From: Chryseobacterium sp. 18061
GTDB taxonomy: Bacteria > Pseudomonadota > Gammaproteobacteria > Enterobacterales > Enterobacteriaceae
Length of the DNA: 64,000 nt
Assembly (NCBI GenBank): GCA_902706205.1
Contig: CACSKA010000001.1
Span: 558,001-622,000 of the forward strand
Reading direction: 5' to 3'
Part shown: positions 15,689 to 24,052 of the stretch, one piece after another
How the letters are laid out: each line of letters starts with the position of its first letter
Numbering within the stretch: the stretch's first letter is position 1
Notes under the pieces: generated by a model
Seen by the model: only the letters and a program-made list of their open reading frames with translations
What the model was told of the DNA's origin: nothing
Database searches by the model: none
Translations under genes and position numbers: made by a program

Positions 15689-15714
15689 CTGGATAATGCC
15701 AGCGTAGGGAAGTC
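15637..15714 (+). promoter_or_regulatory. TPP riboswitch (THI element) controlling thiMD
   Basis: The conserved thi-box parts are all present in order: GACTCGGGGTGCCC, GGCTGAGAAATACCC, ACCACCTGATCTGGATAATGCCAGCG and the closing AGGGAAGTC. Near-identity to the E. coli thiM leader shows it is a class of aptamer that binds thiamin pyrophosphate. The sequence from 15715 to the GGCAGGAGCG ribosome site before thiM is the expression platform; in E. coli thiM binding hides the ribosome site, and the same spacing here suggests translational control. Confidence 0.95.
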
Positions 15715-15762
15715 AGAGACCCTCGCAGGGTATCGCTTCTTACCGACTGGCAGGAGCGTACC

Positions 15763-16542
15763 ATGCAACCTAAACTGCTAAGTTCCGCGCAGCTTGCGCA
15801 CACTTCACATCATTTTCGCGACCTTTCGCCACTCGTTCACTGCATGACTAATGACGTGGTGCAAACCTTCACGGCCAATGTTTTGCTGGCGCTGGGTGCA
15901 TCTCCGGCGATGGTGATTGATGCCCAGGAAGCCCCACAGTTTGCCGCTCTCGCTGATGCACTGCTGATTAATGTCGGTACGCTGACGCAGGAACGCGCGC
16001 ACGCAATGCGTTTAGCCGTAGACAGTGCCAACGCCAATAACACGCCCTGGACGCTGGACCCGGTAGCGGTTGGTGCGCTGAGTTTGCGGACTGAATTTTG
16101 TCAGCAGCTGTTGGCGCAGCGTCCGGCGGCTATTCGGGGCAATGCCTCTGAAATCATGGCGCTGGCAGGTATGAGCCACGGCGGACGCGGGGTCGATACC
16201 ACCGACACTGCCGTCGCCGCGTTGCCGGCGGCCCAGGCGCTGGCGCGTCAATATTCAACTCTGGTTGCGGTCACCGGTGAAGTGGATTACGTCACTGACG
16301 GGCGCCGGACGCTGATGATAACCGGCGGTGATGCGTTAATGACGCGGGTGGTTGGCACTGGCTGTGCGCTTTCGGCCGTGGTCGCCGCGTGCTGTGCGCT
16401 GCCGGGCGATGCACTGGATAACGTGGCTGCCGCCTGCGGCATGATGAAACGCGCCGGACGTGTGGCGACGGAAAACAGCCACGGGCCGGGCAGTTTTGTC
16501 GCCGCCTTCCTCGACGCGCTTAACGCGGAGGGCCAGCCATGA
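15763..16542 (+). CDS. thiM: Hydroxyethylthiazole kinase
   Basis: ThiM phosphorylates 4-methyl-5-(2-hydroxyethyl)thiazole so that thiazole can be salvaged for thiamin. The 259-residue length is typical of the family, and the ribokinase-like [19 protein letters not shown] anion-hole segment near residue 200 contains the catalytic cysteine context. [26 protein letters not shown] is the family's N-terminal signature. It starts 49 bp after the TPP aptamer with AGGAG as the ribosome site and overlaps thiD by 4 bp (ATGA). Both genes are therefore lowered when thiamin pyrophosphate is plentiful. Confidence in function is high. Confidence 0.97.
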   Translation: MQPKLLSSAQLAHTSHHFRDLSPLVHCMTNDVVQTFTANVLLALGASPAMVIDAQEAPQFAALADALLINVGTLTQERAHAMRLAVDSANANNTPWTLDPVAVGALSLRTEFCQQLLAQRPAAIRGNASEIMALAGMSHGGRGVDTTDTAVAALPAAQALARQYSTLVAVTGEVDYVTDGRRTLMITGGDALMTRVVGTGCALSAVVAACCALPGDALDNVAAACGMMKRAGRVATENSHGPGSFVAAFLDALNAEGQP

Positions 16543-17339
16543 AACGGATTAACGCGCTCACCATCGCCGGAACAGACCCGAGCGGCGGGGCAGGGATTCA
16601 GGCAGACCTGAAAACTTTCTCGGCGCTTGGCGCTTACGGCTGTTCGGTCATCACCGCGCTGGTGGCGCAGAATACGCGCGGCGTGCAGTCGGTTTATCGG
16701 ATCGAACCCGATTTTGTCGCAGCCCAGCTGGATTCGGTGTTCAGCGACGTGCGCATTGACACCACTAAAATTGGGATGCTGGCGGAAACGGATATCGTGG
16801 AAGCCGTTGCGGAACGCCTGGCGCGCTATCGCATCGAAAACGTGGTACTCGACACCGTCATGCTGGCGAAAAGCGGCGATCCACTTTTGTCTGCCTCAGC
16901 GGTCGCTACATTGCGCAGCCGACTGCTGCCGCAGGTTTCATTGATTACGCCAAATTTGCCGGAGGCCGCCGCGCTGCTGGATACGCCGCACGCGCAAAAC
17001 GAACGCGAAATGATCGAGCAGGGACGCGCGCTGCGGGCGCTGGGCTGCGAAGCGGTACTGATGAAGGGCGGTCATCTGGATGATGCTGAAAGCCCGGACT
17101 GGCTGTTTACCGCTGATGGAGAAACGCGGTTCACCGCGCCGCGCGTGCAGACCAAAAATACCCACGGCACCGGCTGCACGCTGTCGGCGGCGTTAGCGGC
17201 GCTGCGTCCTCGCCACGCAAACTGGCTGGAAACAGTGCCTGAAGCCAAGCGCTGGTTGTCGGCGGCGCTTTCCGCGGCGGATTCTCTGGAGGTCGGTCAC
17301 GGAATTGGCCCGGTGCATCATTTTCACGCGTGGTGGTAG
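16539..17339 (+). CDS. thiD: Hydroxymethylpyrimidine/phosphomethylpyrimidine kinase
   Basis: ThiD phosphorylates hydroxymethylpyrimidine and then its monophosphate, providing the pyrimidine half of thiamin. The 266-residue protein has the ribokinase-fold signatures [20 protein letters not shown] at the N-terminus (substrate site) and [16 protein letters not shown] near residue 210 (anion hole and catalytic Cys/Asp region). The start codon overlaps the thiM stop, so translation is coupled and shares riboswitch control. Gene order thiM-thiD followed by a GntR regulator is the same as in E. coli, where the regulator is yegW. Confidence 0.97.
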   Translation: MKRINALTIAGTDPSGGAGIQADLKTFSALGAYGCSVITALVAQNTRGVQSVYRIEPDFVAAQLDSVFSDVRIDTTKIGMLAETDIVEAVAERLARYRIENVVLDTVMLAKSGDPLLSASAVATLRSRLLPQVSLITPNLPEAAALLDTPHAQNEREMIEQGRALRALGCEAVLMKGGHLDDAESPDWLFTADGETRFTAPRVQTKNTHGTGCTLSAALAALRPRHANWLETVPEAKRWLSAALSAADSLEVGHGIGPVHHFHAWW

Positions 17340-17375
17340 TATACTGGCTGAAACTGTCTGTCAGGAAAACCAGAG

Positions 17376-18122
17376 ATGGAACAAGCGCATACCCGGCTTC
17401 TCGCCCAACTGAACGAGCGCATCGCCGCTGCCGATAACACGCCGCTGTACCTGAAATTTGCCGAAACGGTGAAGAACGCGGTGCGTAGTGGTTGGCTTGA
17501 GCACGGCAATATTCTGCCCGGCGAGCGCGACCTCAGCCAGCTGACCGGTGTATCGCGCATTACCGTGCGAAAGGCGATGCAAACGCTGGAAGACGAAGGT
17601 GTGGTGACGCGCGCCCGGGGCTACGGGACGCAAATCAACAACATCTTTGAATACTCGCTGAAAGAAGCGCGGGGGTTTTCTCAGCAGGTGGTGCTACGCG
17701 GCAAAAAACCGGACACGCTGTGGGTCAATAAACGGGTAGTTGAATGCCCGCCGGAAGTGGCCGAGCAGCTGGCGCTGACGCCGAAAAGCGAGGTGTTTTT
17801 GCTCAAGCGCATTCGCTACGTGGATGAAGAAGCGGTGTCGATTGAAGAGTCGTGGGTACCATCGCACCTGATTGCGGACGCCGATGACATCGGTATTTCG
17901 CTGTATGACTACTTTCGCAGCCAGCATATTTTCCCGCAGCGGACTCGCTCGCGAGTCAGCGCCCGGATGCCGGACGCTGAGTTTCAGTCGCACATCAAAA
18001 TGGATGACAAAATCCCGGTGCTGGTGATCAAACAGGTGGCGCTGGATCAGCAGCAGCGGCCGATTGAGTACAGCATCAGCTACTGCCGCAGTGATTTATA
18101 CGTGTTTGTGTGCGAGGAGTAA
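17376..18122 (+). CDS. yegW: GntR-family regulator with UTRA domain (YegW)
   Basis: This 248-residue protein has a GntR winged helix-turn-helix (about residues 20-85, with LPGERDLSQLTGVSRITVRKAMQ) followed by a UTRA effector domain (RIRYVDEEAVSIEESWVP, then SRVSARMPDAEF). UTRA domains bind sugars, amino sugars or similar small ligands. Its position between thiD and the yegTUV operon is the same as in E. coli, and regulation of yegTUV is a reasonable inference, though unproven. Its 3' end overlaps the convergent yegV gene by 27 bp, so neither has room for a terminator between them. Confidence 0.9.
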   Translation: MEQAHTRLLAQLNERIAAADNTPLYLKFAETVKNAVRSGWLEHGNILPGERDLSQLTGVSRITVRKAMQTLEDEGVVTRARGYGTQINNIFEYSLKEARGFSQQVVLRGKKPDTLWVNKRVVECPPEVAEQLALTPKSEVFLLKRIRYVDEEAVSIEESWVPSHLIADADDIGISLYDYFRSQHIFPQRTRSRVSARMPDAEFQSHIKMDDKIPVLVIKQVALDQQQRPIEYSISYCRSDLYVFVCEE

Positions 18123-19049
18123 TTCCTCGCGCGTAGGTGCGCAGTCGCCGCCCCGGTGGCTGACCACCCACGACGCCACCGCGTTACCAAGCGTCACAGC
18201 GTCGGCCAGCGACCAGCCTGCGGATAAACCCGCCAGCACGCCGCCCGCATGGCTGTCGCCGGCGCCGATGGTGTCGACCACCGTCGTTGGAAATGCTTTC
18301 GCTTGCCCACATTTTTCGGCACTGAAATACCATGCCCCGTCTTTATCCTGACGTACAATCAATGGCGCATTCCAGCGTGTAAGCCAGGCTGTGCCCAATT
18401 CGCTGATGTCCTTCGACAGCTGCTGCTGTTCGGCGACGATCTCCGCTTCCTGACGGTTGAGCGTAATTATTGGCTGACAGGCCATGATCCGCGCGAACAG
18501 CGCAGGTGGCACATCGGCAATGCGCGGCCCGAAATCAATCAGTGCCGTTACACCGGGCGTCGTTTCCAGCCAGCTAATCAGCAGCTCAGCGCAGGGTGCG
18601 GTGAGCTGATAACCGGAAAGATACACCAGCCCGTTTGTGTCACGCGGTAGACGCGCCAGCCAGTCGTCATTCCAGGCGTTTTCCACCCCGGTGAACGACA
18701 TAAACGTGCGTTCTCCGTCCGGCTCGACCAGCGCCAGACACCAGCCGTTATCGCCTTTGTCGGTGTCGATAATGCTGCTAATGCCCTGGCGGGAAAGATT
18801 GTTGCGTACGATGTCAGCCCATACGCCTTGGCCGAGCGGCAGGGCATTGCAGGCATCAATGCCCAGACGTTTCAGCGCCACCGCGACGTTCAGCGCGCAG
18901 CCGCCAATATTGACGCTTTGCTGTTGTAATTCGATATCGCAGCCGCGCCACGGCAGGGCATAGGCGTCGGCGATGACGTCAATCACCGCCGAGCCAATGA
19001 CCGTCACCGGGCGTTTCTGACGAAGCTCGCGCAGTGTGTCGCTCAGCAT
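18096..19049 (-). CDS. yegV: PfkB/ribokinase-family sugar kinase (YegV)
   Basis: This 317-residue kinase belongs to the PfkB/ribokinase family. Family motifs visible are GSAVIDVIADAYALP at the N-terminus, the di-glycine NIGGCALNVAVALKRLG, and the C-terminal TVVDTIGAGDSHAGGVLAGL with the catalytic aspartate in GAGD. It is last in the yegT-yegU-yegV operon and overlaps yegU by 7 bp, with GGAGGAGAC as the ribosome site. Paired with an ADP-ribosylglycohydrolase and a nucleoside transporter homologue, it probably phosphorylates the sugar or nucleoside released by YegU. The natural substrate is not established to my knowledge. Confidence 0.92.
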   Translation of the reverse strand: MLSDTLRELRQKRPVTVIGSAVIDVIADAYALPWRGCDIELQQQSVNIGGCALNVAVALKRLGIDACNALPLGQGVWADIVRNNLSRQGISSIIDTDKGDNGWCLALVEPDGERTFMSFTGVENAWNDDWLARLPRDTNGLVYLSGYQLTAPCAELLISWLETTPGVTALIDFGPRIADVPPALFARIMACQPIITLNRQEAEIVAEQQQLSKDISELGTAWLTRWNAPLIVRQDKDGAWYFSAEKCGQAKAFPTTVVDTIGAGDSHAGGVLAGLSAGWSLADAVTLGNAVASWVVSHRGGDCAPTREELLLAHKHV

Positions 19050-20050
19050 GTCTCCTCCCGCCGTTGACGGTAGCCCAGCAGGGCCGTGGCGTAGCGGCCA
19101 AAGTCCAGTTGATTCACGTCGTCGAGTTCCTGCTTCAGCGCCGGGTCGATACCGTCAATGCCGTGCAGCGCGCCGCAAATTGCCGTCGCCATCGCACCGA
19201 TAGTGTCGGTGTCGCCGCCGAGGTTGGCGCATAACATGGCGCAGCGGTTCGGGTCCGTCTGTGCCAGTTCGACCATCGCTACCGCACAGGCGACCGATTC
19301 GAGGGTGCTGGTGCCCGCCCCGACCAGTTGATAAAGCTGTTCGCTGGCCGATTCCACGCCGTGCGCTTCACGAACGGTTTTCAGCGCCAGTTCGATACGC
19401 ATGGCCAGCGACGCGTTGAAGGTGGTGACGCGTTTTTCCTGTGCCTGACGGGCGACGGCGGGCAAGGCATCGACAATGTTTTGCCAGCTTTCACCGTCCA
19501 CTGCGCGGGAAACAGCCCAGCCGATCACCGTCGCTCCGGCAATCGCCAAATCGGATTTATGTGTCGGGCTGGAGGCCAGCGCAATCGCATCAATAAAGGT
19601 GTCGAGACAGGCGGTGGGTAACACGCAGCCGAGCGGCGAAACGCGCATTGCCGCACCGTTGGTCACGCCGTTGTTTTCCAGTTCACTGACCGGTTTGCCG
19701 TCACGAATGGCGTTCAGCGCGATTTTTGAGGTTGGGCCGAGCACGTTTTTGTTGAAGGCGTCAAAGCCTTCCGCCCATGCCAGAATGTGGCGGCCAATCA
19801 CGTCCGGGACGATGTCGCCGTCGCATTCGATCAGCGCATCCGCCAGACACAGCGCCATCGACGTGTCGTCGGTAAACTCCGCGCGTTTGAAATAACAGGC
19901 GGCGTTGTTCTCCGCCGGGCCATCGAGAAAACGGTCGATCCAGCCGAAGTGCGCTTTCACGCGGGAGCGAGGCCAGAGTTCAGAGGGCATCCCCATCGCA
20001 TCGCCTAACGCCTGACCGTACAGGGCACCGAGAATTCGTTGGTGTTTCAT
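19043..20050 (-). CDS. yegU: ADP-ribosylglycohydrolase family protein (YegU)
   Basis: YegU is a DraG/ARH-fold hydrolase of 335 residues. The dinuclear metal site is supported by GQALGDAMGMPSE near the N-terminus, EFTDDTSMALCLADAL near residue 60 and NLGGDTDTIGAMATAICGALHG near residue 275, which carry the conserved acidic ligands. Members cleave N- or O-glycosidic bonds of ADP-ribose or related ribosides. Its stop and start overlap its operon partners (ATGA with yegT, 7 bp with yegV), pointing to a single coupled pathway: import, glycosidic cleavage, phosphorylation. The real substrate may be a modified nucleoside rather than ADP-ribosylated protein. Confidence 0.92.
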   Translation of the reverse strand: MKHQRILGALYGQALGDAMGMPSELWPRSRVKAHFGWIDRFLDGPAENNAACYFKRAEFTDDTSMALCLADALIECDGDIVPDVIGRHILAWAEGFDAFNKNVLGPTSKIALNAIRDGKPVSELENNGVTNGAAMRVSPLGCVLPTACLDTFIDAIALASSPTHKSDLAIAGATVIGWAVSRAVDGESWQNIVDALPAVARQAQEKRVTTFNASLAMRIELALKTVREAHGVESASEQLYQLVGAGTSTLESVACAVAMVELAQTDPNRCAMLCANLGGDTDTIGAMATAICGALHGIDGIDPALKQELDDVNQLDFGRYATALLGYRQRREETC

Positions 20051-21330
20051 TTCACTTCCTCATGTGTCATCGCCATGTCGCGTTCGTCGTTGTCGACGTG
20101 GATGGCGGTAATGTCTTTATCCGATTCGCGGAAGAACAGCATAAACAGCACGGCAATCACCGCTATCATTATTGCGCCGAAAGTCCACATGCCTGCCCAG
20201 TTAAAGGTCAGTCCATTAACGGGCGTCTTGTAGGCGAACATTTTTTCCATCATCACGCCGCCGAGACGGTAGCCGAGCAGGCTGCCGAATCCTTGGCAGC
20301 AGAGGGTAATCAAACCCTGCGCGGCGGTGCGCATGTGAACCGGGGTTTTTTTGTCGACGTAGATATACGCGGTGACGTAGTAAAAATCGTAGCTCACGCC
20401 GTGCAGCAGAATCCCAAGGAAAAGCAGGCCATAGGTAAAGTATTGTTCTGCGCCGCCGTAGACAAAGAAGCCGTAGCGAATGGCCGCTGTCACCAGACCA
20501 AGCAATAATACCTTTTTAATACCAAAACGCTTTATGAAGAACGGCAGCGCCAGCATAAAGAAGATTTCGGAAAACTGGCCGAGCGTCATCCAGCCGGTGG
20601 CGTTGTGCATCCCGACTTCGGTCAGATAACCGTTGGCGAAGATGTAATAGAACGCCAGCGGCATCGCGAACAGGAACGAGCAGAAGAAAAAGACGAGGAA
20701 ATTTTTGTCGCGCAGCAGCACCAGCGCATCTAATCCGAGCATCACTTTCAGGCTCATTTTTCCGGTGCTTTTCGGTGGCGTATTCGGCAGGAATAGCGCG
20801 AAAACGCCCAGTAACGCAGAGCTGGCGGCGGTGATCAGCAGCGGAATGCTGGTCGGTGAAATGTCGTTGTAGCCCATCATCTGCGGCAGGAAACCGCACG
20901 CCAGGCCTGAGGCAATCCAGCCGATGGTGCCCATCACGCGAATGCGTGGGAAGTCGCGTTCGACGTCCGGCACGTGAGAAAACGCGATGCTGTTGGTCAG
21001 GGCGATGGTTGGCATATAGGTCAGCGAGTACGCCAGCAGTAGCGGGAAGAAGCCGCTGAACGTTGTTTGCTGCGCGGCGAAGAACATCAAAATCGCCCCG
21101 GCGAACATCAGCACCGCCAGCACTTTTTGCGCCGGGAAGAAGCGGTCCGTCAGCGAGCCGACGAGAATAGGTGAGAGGATCGCGGCGATGGCGGTACAGG
21201 CGTAGGACCAGCCGATTTCTCCGGCGCTAAAGCCGTTTTTGCTCAGCCATAGCCACAGCGGCACAAACCACGCGCCCCAGATAAACCACTCCACGAACAT
21301 CATGAACGACAGCTTTACTGTAGTTTTCAT
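20047..21330 (-). CDS. yegT: Nucleoside:H+ symporter family MFS transporter (YegT)
   Basis: YegT is a 427-residue inner-membrane protein of the NupG/XapB nucleoside:proton symporter family within the MFS. The N-terminus MKTTVKLSFMMFVEWFIWGAW and the repeated hydrophobic spans agree with the E. coli protein. This start has AAGGA seven bases upstream; longer readings with methionines 5 and 15 codons earlier lack a ribosome site. It is the first gene of yegTUV, divergent from fbaB. A nucleoside or nucleoside-like substrate is inferred from the family and from the downstream ribosyl hydrolase and kinase. Confidence 0.93.
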   Translation of the reverse strand: MKTTVKLSFMMFVEWFIWGAWFVPLWLWLSKNGFSAGEIGWSYACTAIAAILSPILVGSLTDRFFPAQKVLAVLMFAGAILMFFAAQQTTFSGFFPLLLAYSLTYMPTIALTNSIAFSHVPDVERDFPRIRVMGTIGWIASGLACGFLPQMMGYNDISPTSIPLLITAASSALLGVFALFLPNTPPKSTGKMSLKVMLGLDALVLLRDKNFLVFFFCSFLFAMPLAFYYIFANGYLTEVGMHNATGWMTLGQFSEIFFMLALPFFIKRFGIKKVLLLGLVTAAIRYGFFVYGGAEQYFTYGLLFLGILLHGVSYDFYYVTAYIYVDKKTPVHMRTAAQGLITLCCQGFGSLLGYRLGGVMMEKMFAYKTPVNGLTFNWAGMWTFGAIMIAVIAVLFMLFFRESDKDITAIHVDNDERDMAMTHEEVK

Positions 21331-21438
21331 CTTTAAATCCTTCATGACAGGTAAGGTACGCCTGAACACTACCATTTAATAATACCTTTTAAATACCTTT
21401 GAGGTGATTCTTTGAGCGACTTAACACTTTCCCTCTCC

Positions 21439-21450
21439 TGAATCGATCCA
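21439..21450. promoter_or_regulatory. Candidate Cra (FruR) operator upstream of fbaB
   Basis: TGAATCGATCCA is close to the Cra consensus TGAAACGTTTCA, in the divergent gap between yegT and fbaB. Control of a glycolytic/gluconeogenic aldolase by Cra would be logical. Sequence match only. Confidence 0.45.
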
Positions 21451-21579
21451 GCGGAATGTGCTTAAAAGGCACGAATACGCTGGAAAAATCTGCCTCGGGA
21501 GACCAGGCTTAGTATTGCCTGAAAAACAGGCACAGGACATTCATTGCCAGCCTGGCTGGCACTTACGGGAGTTATCGCT

Positions 21580-22629
21580 ATGACTGATATTGCGCAGTTG
21601 CTTGGCAAAGACGCCGACAGCCTTTTACAGCATCGTTGTATGACCATTCCGTCCGGGCAGCTCCATCTTCCCGGTTCCGATTATGTCGATCGCGTGATGA
21701 TTGACAACAACCGTCCCCCAGCCGTACTGCGAAACATGCAGACCCTGTATAACACCGGGCGTCTGGCGGGCACCGGCTATCTCTCTATTTTACCGGTAGA
21801 CCAGGGTGTTGAGCACTCAGCGGGCGCATCGTTTGCTGCAAATCCACTCTATTTCGACCCAAAAAACATTGTTGAGCTGGCGATTGAAGCGGGTTGTAAC
21901 TGTGTGGCCTCAACGTATGGCGTGCTGGCGAGCGTGTCGCGGCGTTACGCACACCGGATCCCGTTCCTCGTGAAGCTGAATCACAACGAGACGCTGAGCT
22001 ACCCGAATACCTTCGACCAGACGCTATATGCCAGCGTAGAGCAGGCGTTCAACATGGGTGCAGTGGCGGTAGGGGCGACGATTTATTTCGGTTCGGAAGA
22101 GTCACGTCGACAGATTGAAGAGATTTCTGCGGCCTTCGAGCGTGCGCATGAACTTGGCATGGTGACCGTGCTGTGGGCGTATCTGCGTAATTCAGGTTTC
22201 AAAAAAGATGGCGTGGATTACCACGTTTCTGCGGATTTAACCGGTCAGGCCAACCATCTGGCGGCCACCATCGGCGCGGATATCGTGAAGCAGAAAATGG
22301 CGGAAAATAACGGCGGCTACAAAGCGGTGAATTTCGGCTATACCGACGAGCGTGTGTACAGCAAACTCACCACCGACAACCCAATCGATCTGGTGCGTTA
22401 CCAGCTGGCGAACTGCTATATGGGCCGCGCGGGCCTGATTAACTCCGGCGGTGCCGCAGGCGATAACGATCAGGTCGATGCCGTTCGTACTGCGGTTATC
22501 AACAAACGCGCGGGCGGGATGGGGCTGATCCTCGGTCGTAAAGCTTTCAAGAAATCGATGGCTGACGGCGTGAAGTTGATTAACTCCGTGCAGGATGTCT
22601 ATCTCGACGAAAAAGTGACGATTGCCTGA
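21580..22629 (+). CDS. fbaB: Class I fructose-bisphosphate aldolase
   Basis: FbaB is the Schiff-base (class I, DhnA-type) aldolase that interconverts fructose 1,6-bisphosphate with dihydroxyacetone phosphate and glyceraldehyde 3-phosphate, in E. coli mainly during gluconeogenic growth. The 349-residue protein is nearly identical in outline to E. coli Fba[20 protein letters not shown] near residue 70, and [16 protein letters not shown] with the active-site lysine region. The start at [10 protein letters not shown] was chosen over one 12 codons upstream because GGGAG precedes it and it matches the known N-terminus. A bidirectional terminator follows directly. Confidence 0.97.
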   Translation: MTDIAQLLGKDADSLLQHRCMTIPSGQLHLPGSDYVDRVMIDNNRPPAVLRNMQTLYNTGRLAGTGYLSILPVDQGVEHSAGASFAANPLYFDPKNIVELAIEAGCNCVASTYGVLASVSRRYAHRIPFLVKLNHNETLSYPNTFDQTLYASVEQAFNMGAVAVGATIYFGSEESRRQIEEISAAFERAHELGMVTVLWAYLRNSGFKKDGVDYHVSADLTGQANHLAATIGADIVKQKMAENNGGYKAVNFGYTDERVYSKLTTDNPIDLVRYQLANCYMGRAGLINSGGAAGDNDQVDAVRTAVINKRAGGMGLILGRKAFKKSMADGVKLINSVQDVYLDEKVTIA

Positions 22630-22640
22630 TAACCCTGAAT

Positions 22641-22672
22641 AAAAAAGCCTCCAGATATCGGGAGGCTTTTTT
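22641..22672. terminator. Bidirectional terminator between fbaB and yegS
   Basis: AAAAAAGCCTCC pairs with GGGAGGCTTTTTT around an AGATATC loop. It has a U-run on either strand and sits between two convergent genes, 4 bp from the yegS stop. Confidence 0.92.
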
Positions 22673-22675
22673 GTG

Positions 22676-23575
22676 TCAGCGCAATAACGGGCAGCCCGGC
22701 GGCAGACGACAGCGCAGGGCGTGTGGCAAAATTTCTATGCGGAAATCGCGGCCCGTTTTGGGTTCGCCGTCGAGATTAAAGGTGATGTCATGCGGCGCGG
22801 TGATTTCAAACCACGACGACACGCCGTCAATCAGGTTCGGATTTTCTTCCGGGCGCGAGAGGGTGGAGAACAGCGCGGGCAGCAGTTCCTCGCCGGTGAA
22901 AATGCGCAGGTGCAGCAGACCGTCGTTGATTAACGCTTCCGGGCAAAGCTGTTGCCCGCCACCGGCCTGACGCCCGTTGCCAATGCCAATGACCAGCGCG
23001 TCGCCCTGCCAGTAAAAACCTTCGCCACGGATTTCACAGCGGTCGGCCTTCAGGGTGTCCATTCGCATCAAACCGTGGATCAAATACGACACGCCGCCGA
23101 GCGCGGCTTTCAGTCTTTCAGGCGTTTCGCTGGTAATCCGCGTGCCAAAACCGCCGGTCGCCATATTGATAAAGCAGGTTTTATCGTTGACCTGGGCGAT
23201 ATCTATTTCGGTTGCGTTCCCGGCGATAGCCAGTTTGAGGGCTTTGCTCAATTCTTCGGGCACGCCAACGCTGGTGGCAAAATCGTTGGCGGTGCCGAGC
23301 GGCAGAAGGCCAAGCGCCGGAATGTGGCTGTGTTTGCAATGGATAATCGCGGTCGCGACTTCATTAATGGTGCCGTCGCCGCCACCCGCGATGACTGTCG
23401 CCACGCCTAACTGGCAGGCTTCTTCCAGATAGCGTGCCGCATCGCCTTTCTCCCAGGTGACGCGGACATGGATTTCCACGCCTTCGTCGCGCAGCTGGGT
23501 GATGGCTTCGCGCAGCTGCGGGTTTCCGGCTCCTTTGCCATTTAAGATCAACACGCTGGGTGGAAAGTCAGTCAT
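22676..23575 (-). CDS. yegS: Lipid kinase YegS
   Basis: YegS is a diacylglycerol-kinase-like enzyme that phosphorylates lipids such as phosphatidylglycerol in E. coli. The 299-residue protein has the catalytic-domain features [17 protein letters not shown] near the N-terminus and the nucleotide-binding [14 protein letters not shown] near residue 65. The second, beta-sandwich domain contains [23 protein letters not shown] with the conserved acidic lid residues. It stands alone, convergent with fbaB. In E. coli remnants of a P2-like prophage lie between yegS and yegQ; here that interval instead holds an alkylsulfatase gene and the sRNA CyaR. Confidence 0.95.
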   Translation of the reverse strand: MTDFPPSVLILNGKGAGNPQLREAITQLRDEGVEIHVRVTWEKGDAARYLEEACQLGVATVIAGGGDGTINEVATAIIHCKHSHIPALGLLPLGTANDFATSVGVPEELSKALKLAIAGNATEIDIAQVNDKTCFINMATGGFGTRITSETPERLKAALGGVSYLIHGLMRMDTLKADRCEIRGEGFYWQGDALVIGIGNGRQAGGGQQLCPEALINDGLLHLRIFTGEELLPALFSTLSRPEENPNLIDGVSSWFEITAPHDITFNLDGEPKTGRDFRIEILPHALRCRLPPGCPLLR

Positions 23576-23694
23576 CCGTTTTATCCAAATTATTCAACAT
23601 GATAAAAGTGTACCTTATGAACTGAACTTGTGCATGAGACCTGGCTGAATTACGTGGGCAAATCTGCATTATGTTGTCGGGCAAACAGTGCCTT

Positions 23695-23829
23695 CTAGTG
23701 CACGTCATCCTCGTATTCGGTCAGGGTTTCAGCGAAGCGGTCACCACAGTCAGCCAGACCGGTAAAATCTGTTGCGGCGGTAAAAGGGAAGGTCAGTAAA
23801 TCGCAGTCAGGGGAAAGGGTGGTTGTCAT
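23695..23829 (-). CDS. Small acidic hypothetical protein, 44 residues
   Basis: The reading starts MTTTLSPDCDLLTFPF and ends TLTEYEDDVH; it has three or four times more acidic than basic residues, two cysteines and no membrane span or signal peptide. A GGAG motif lies 13 bases upstream, rather far for a strong ribosome site. I do not recognise it. It sits in the gap between the alkylsulfatase terminator and yegS, reading the same way as both. Codon usage looks normal for the region, which favours a real gene over chance, but no homologue is known to me. Confidence 0.35.
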   Translation of the reverse strand: MTTTLSPDCDLLTFPFTAATDFTGLADCGDRFAETLTEYEDDVH

Positions 23830-24007
23830 AGGTTGGACTCAACTCCGCCAGGGGAAATCTTTAAAGACGCTAACGCGCCATTGTGGCTTCGGTGAGTTAA
23901 TGAATCACAGGGCAAGGTGATAAAACAGGTGGCATATGGATACCGGGATAACGACTATTTTTTTATGAAGATAAAAGGGGCGTTCTCCTGGAAAGCGCAA
24001 TGAACCT
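23830..24007. other. Intergenic sequence without recognised features
   Basis: Between the small acidic reading and the alkylsulfatase terminator I see no further gene, repeat or RNA. It could hold the promoter of the small gene. Confidence 0.4.
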
Positions 24008-24034
24008 AAAAAAAGGGCAGCTTTCGCTGCCCTT
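24008..24034 (-). terminator. Terminator of the alkylsulfatase gene
   Basis: Read on the minus strand, AAGGGCAG-CGAAAG-CTGCCCTT is followed by seven Ts. It lies about 20 bp after the alkylsulfatase stop codon. Confidence 0.9.
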
Positions 24035-24052
24035 GAGTAGATTAAGTAAAAA

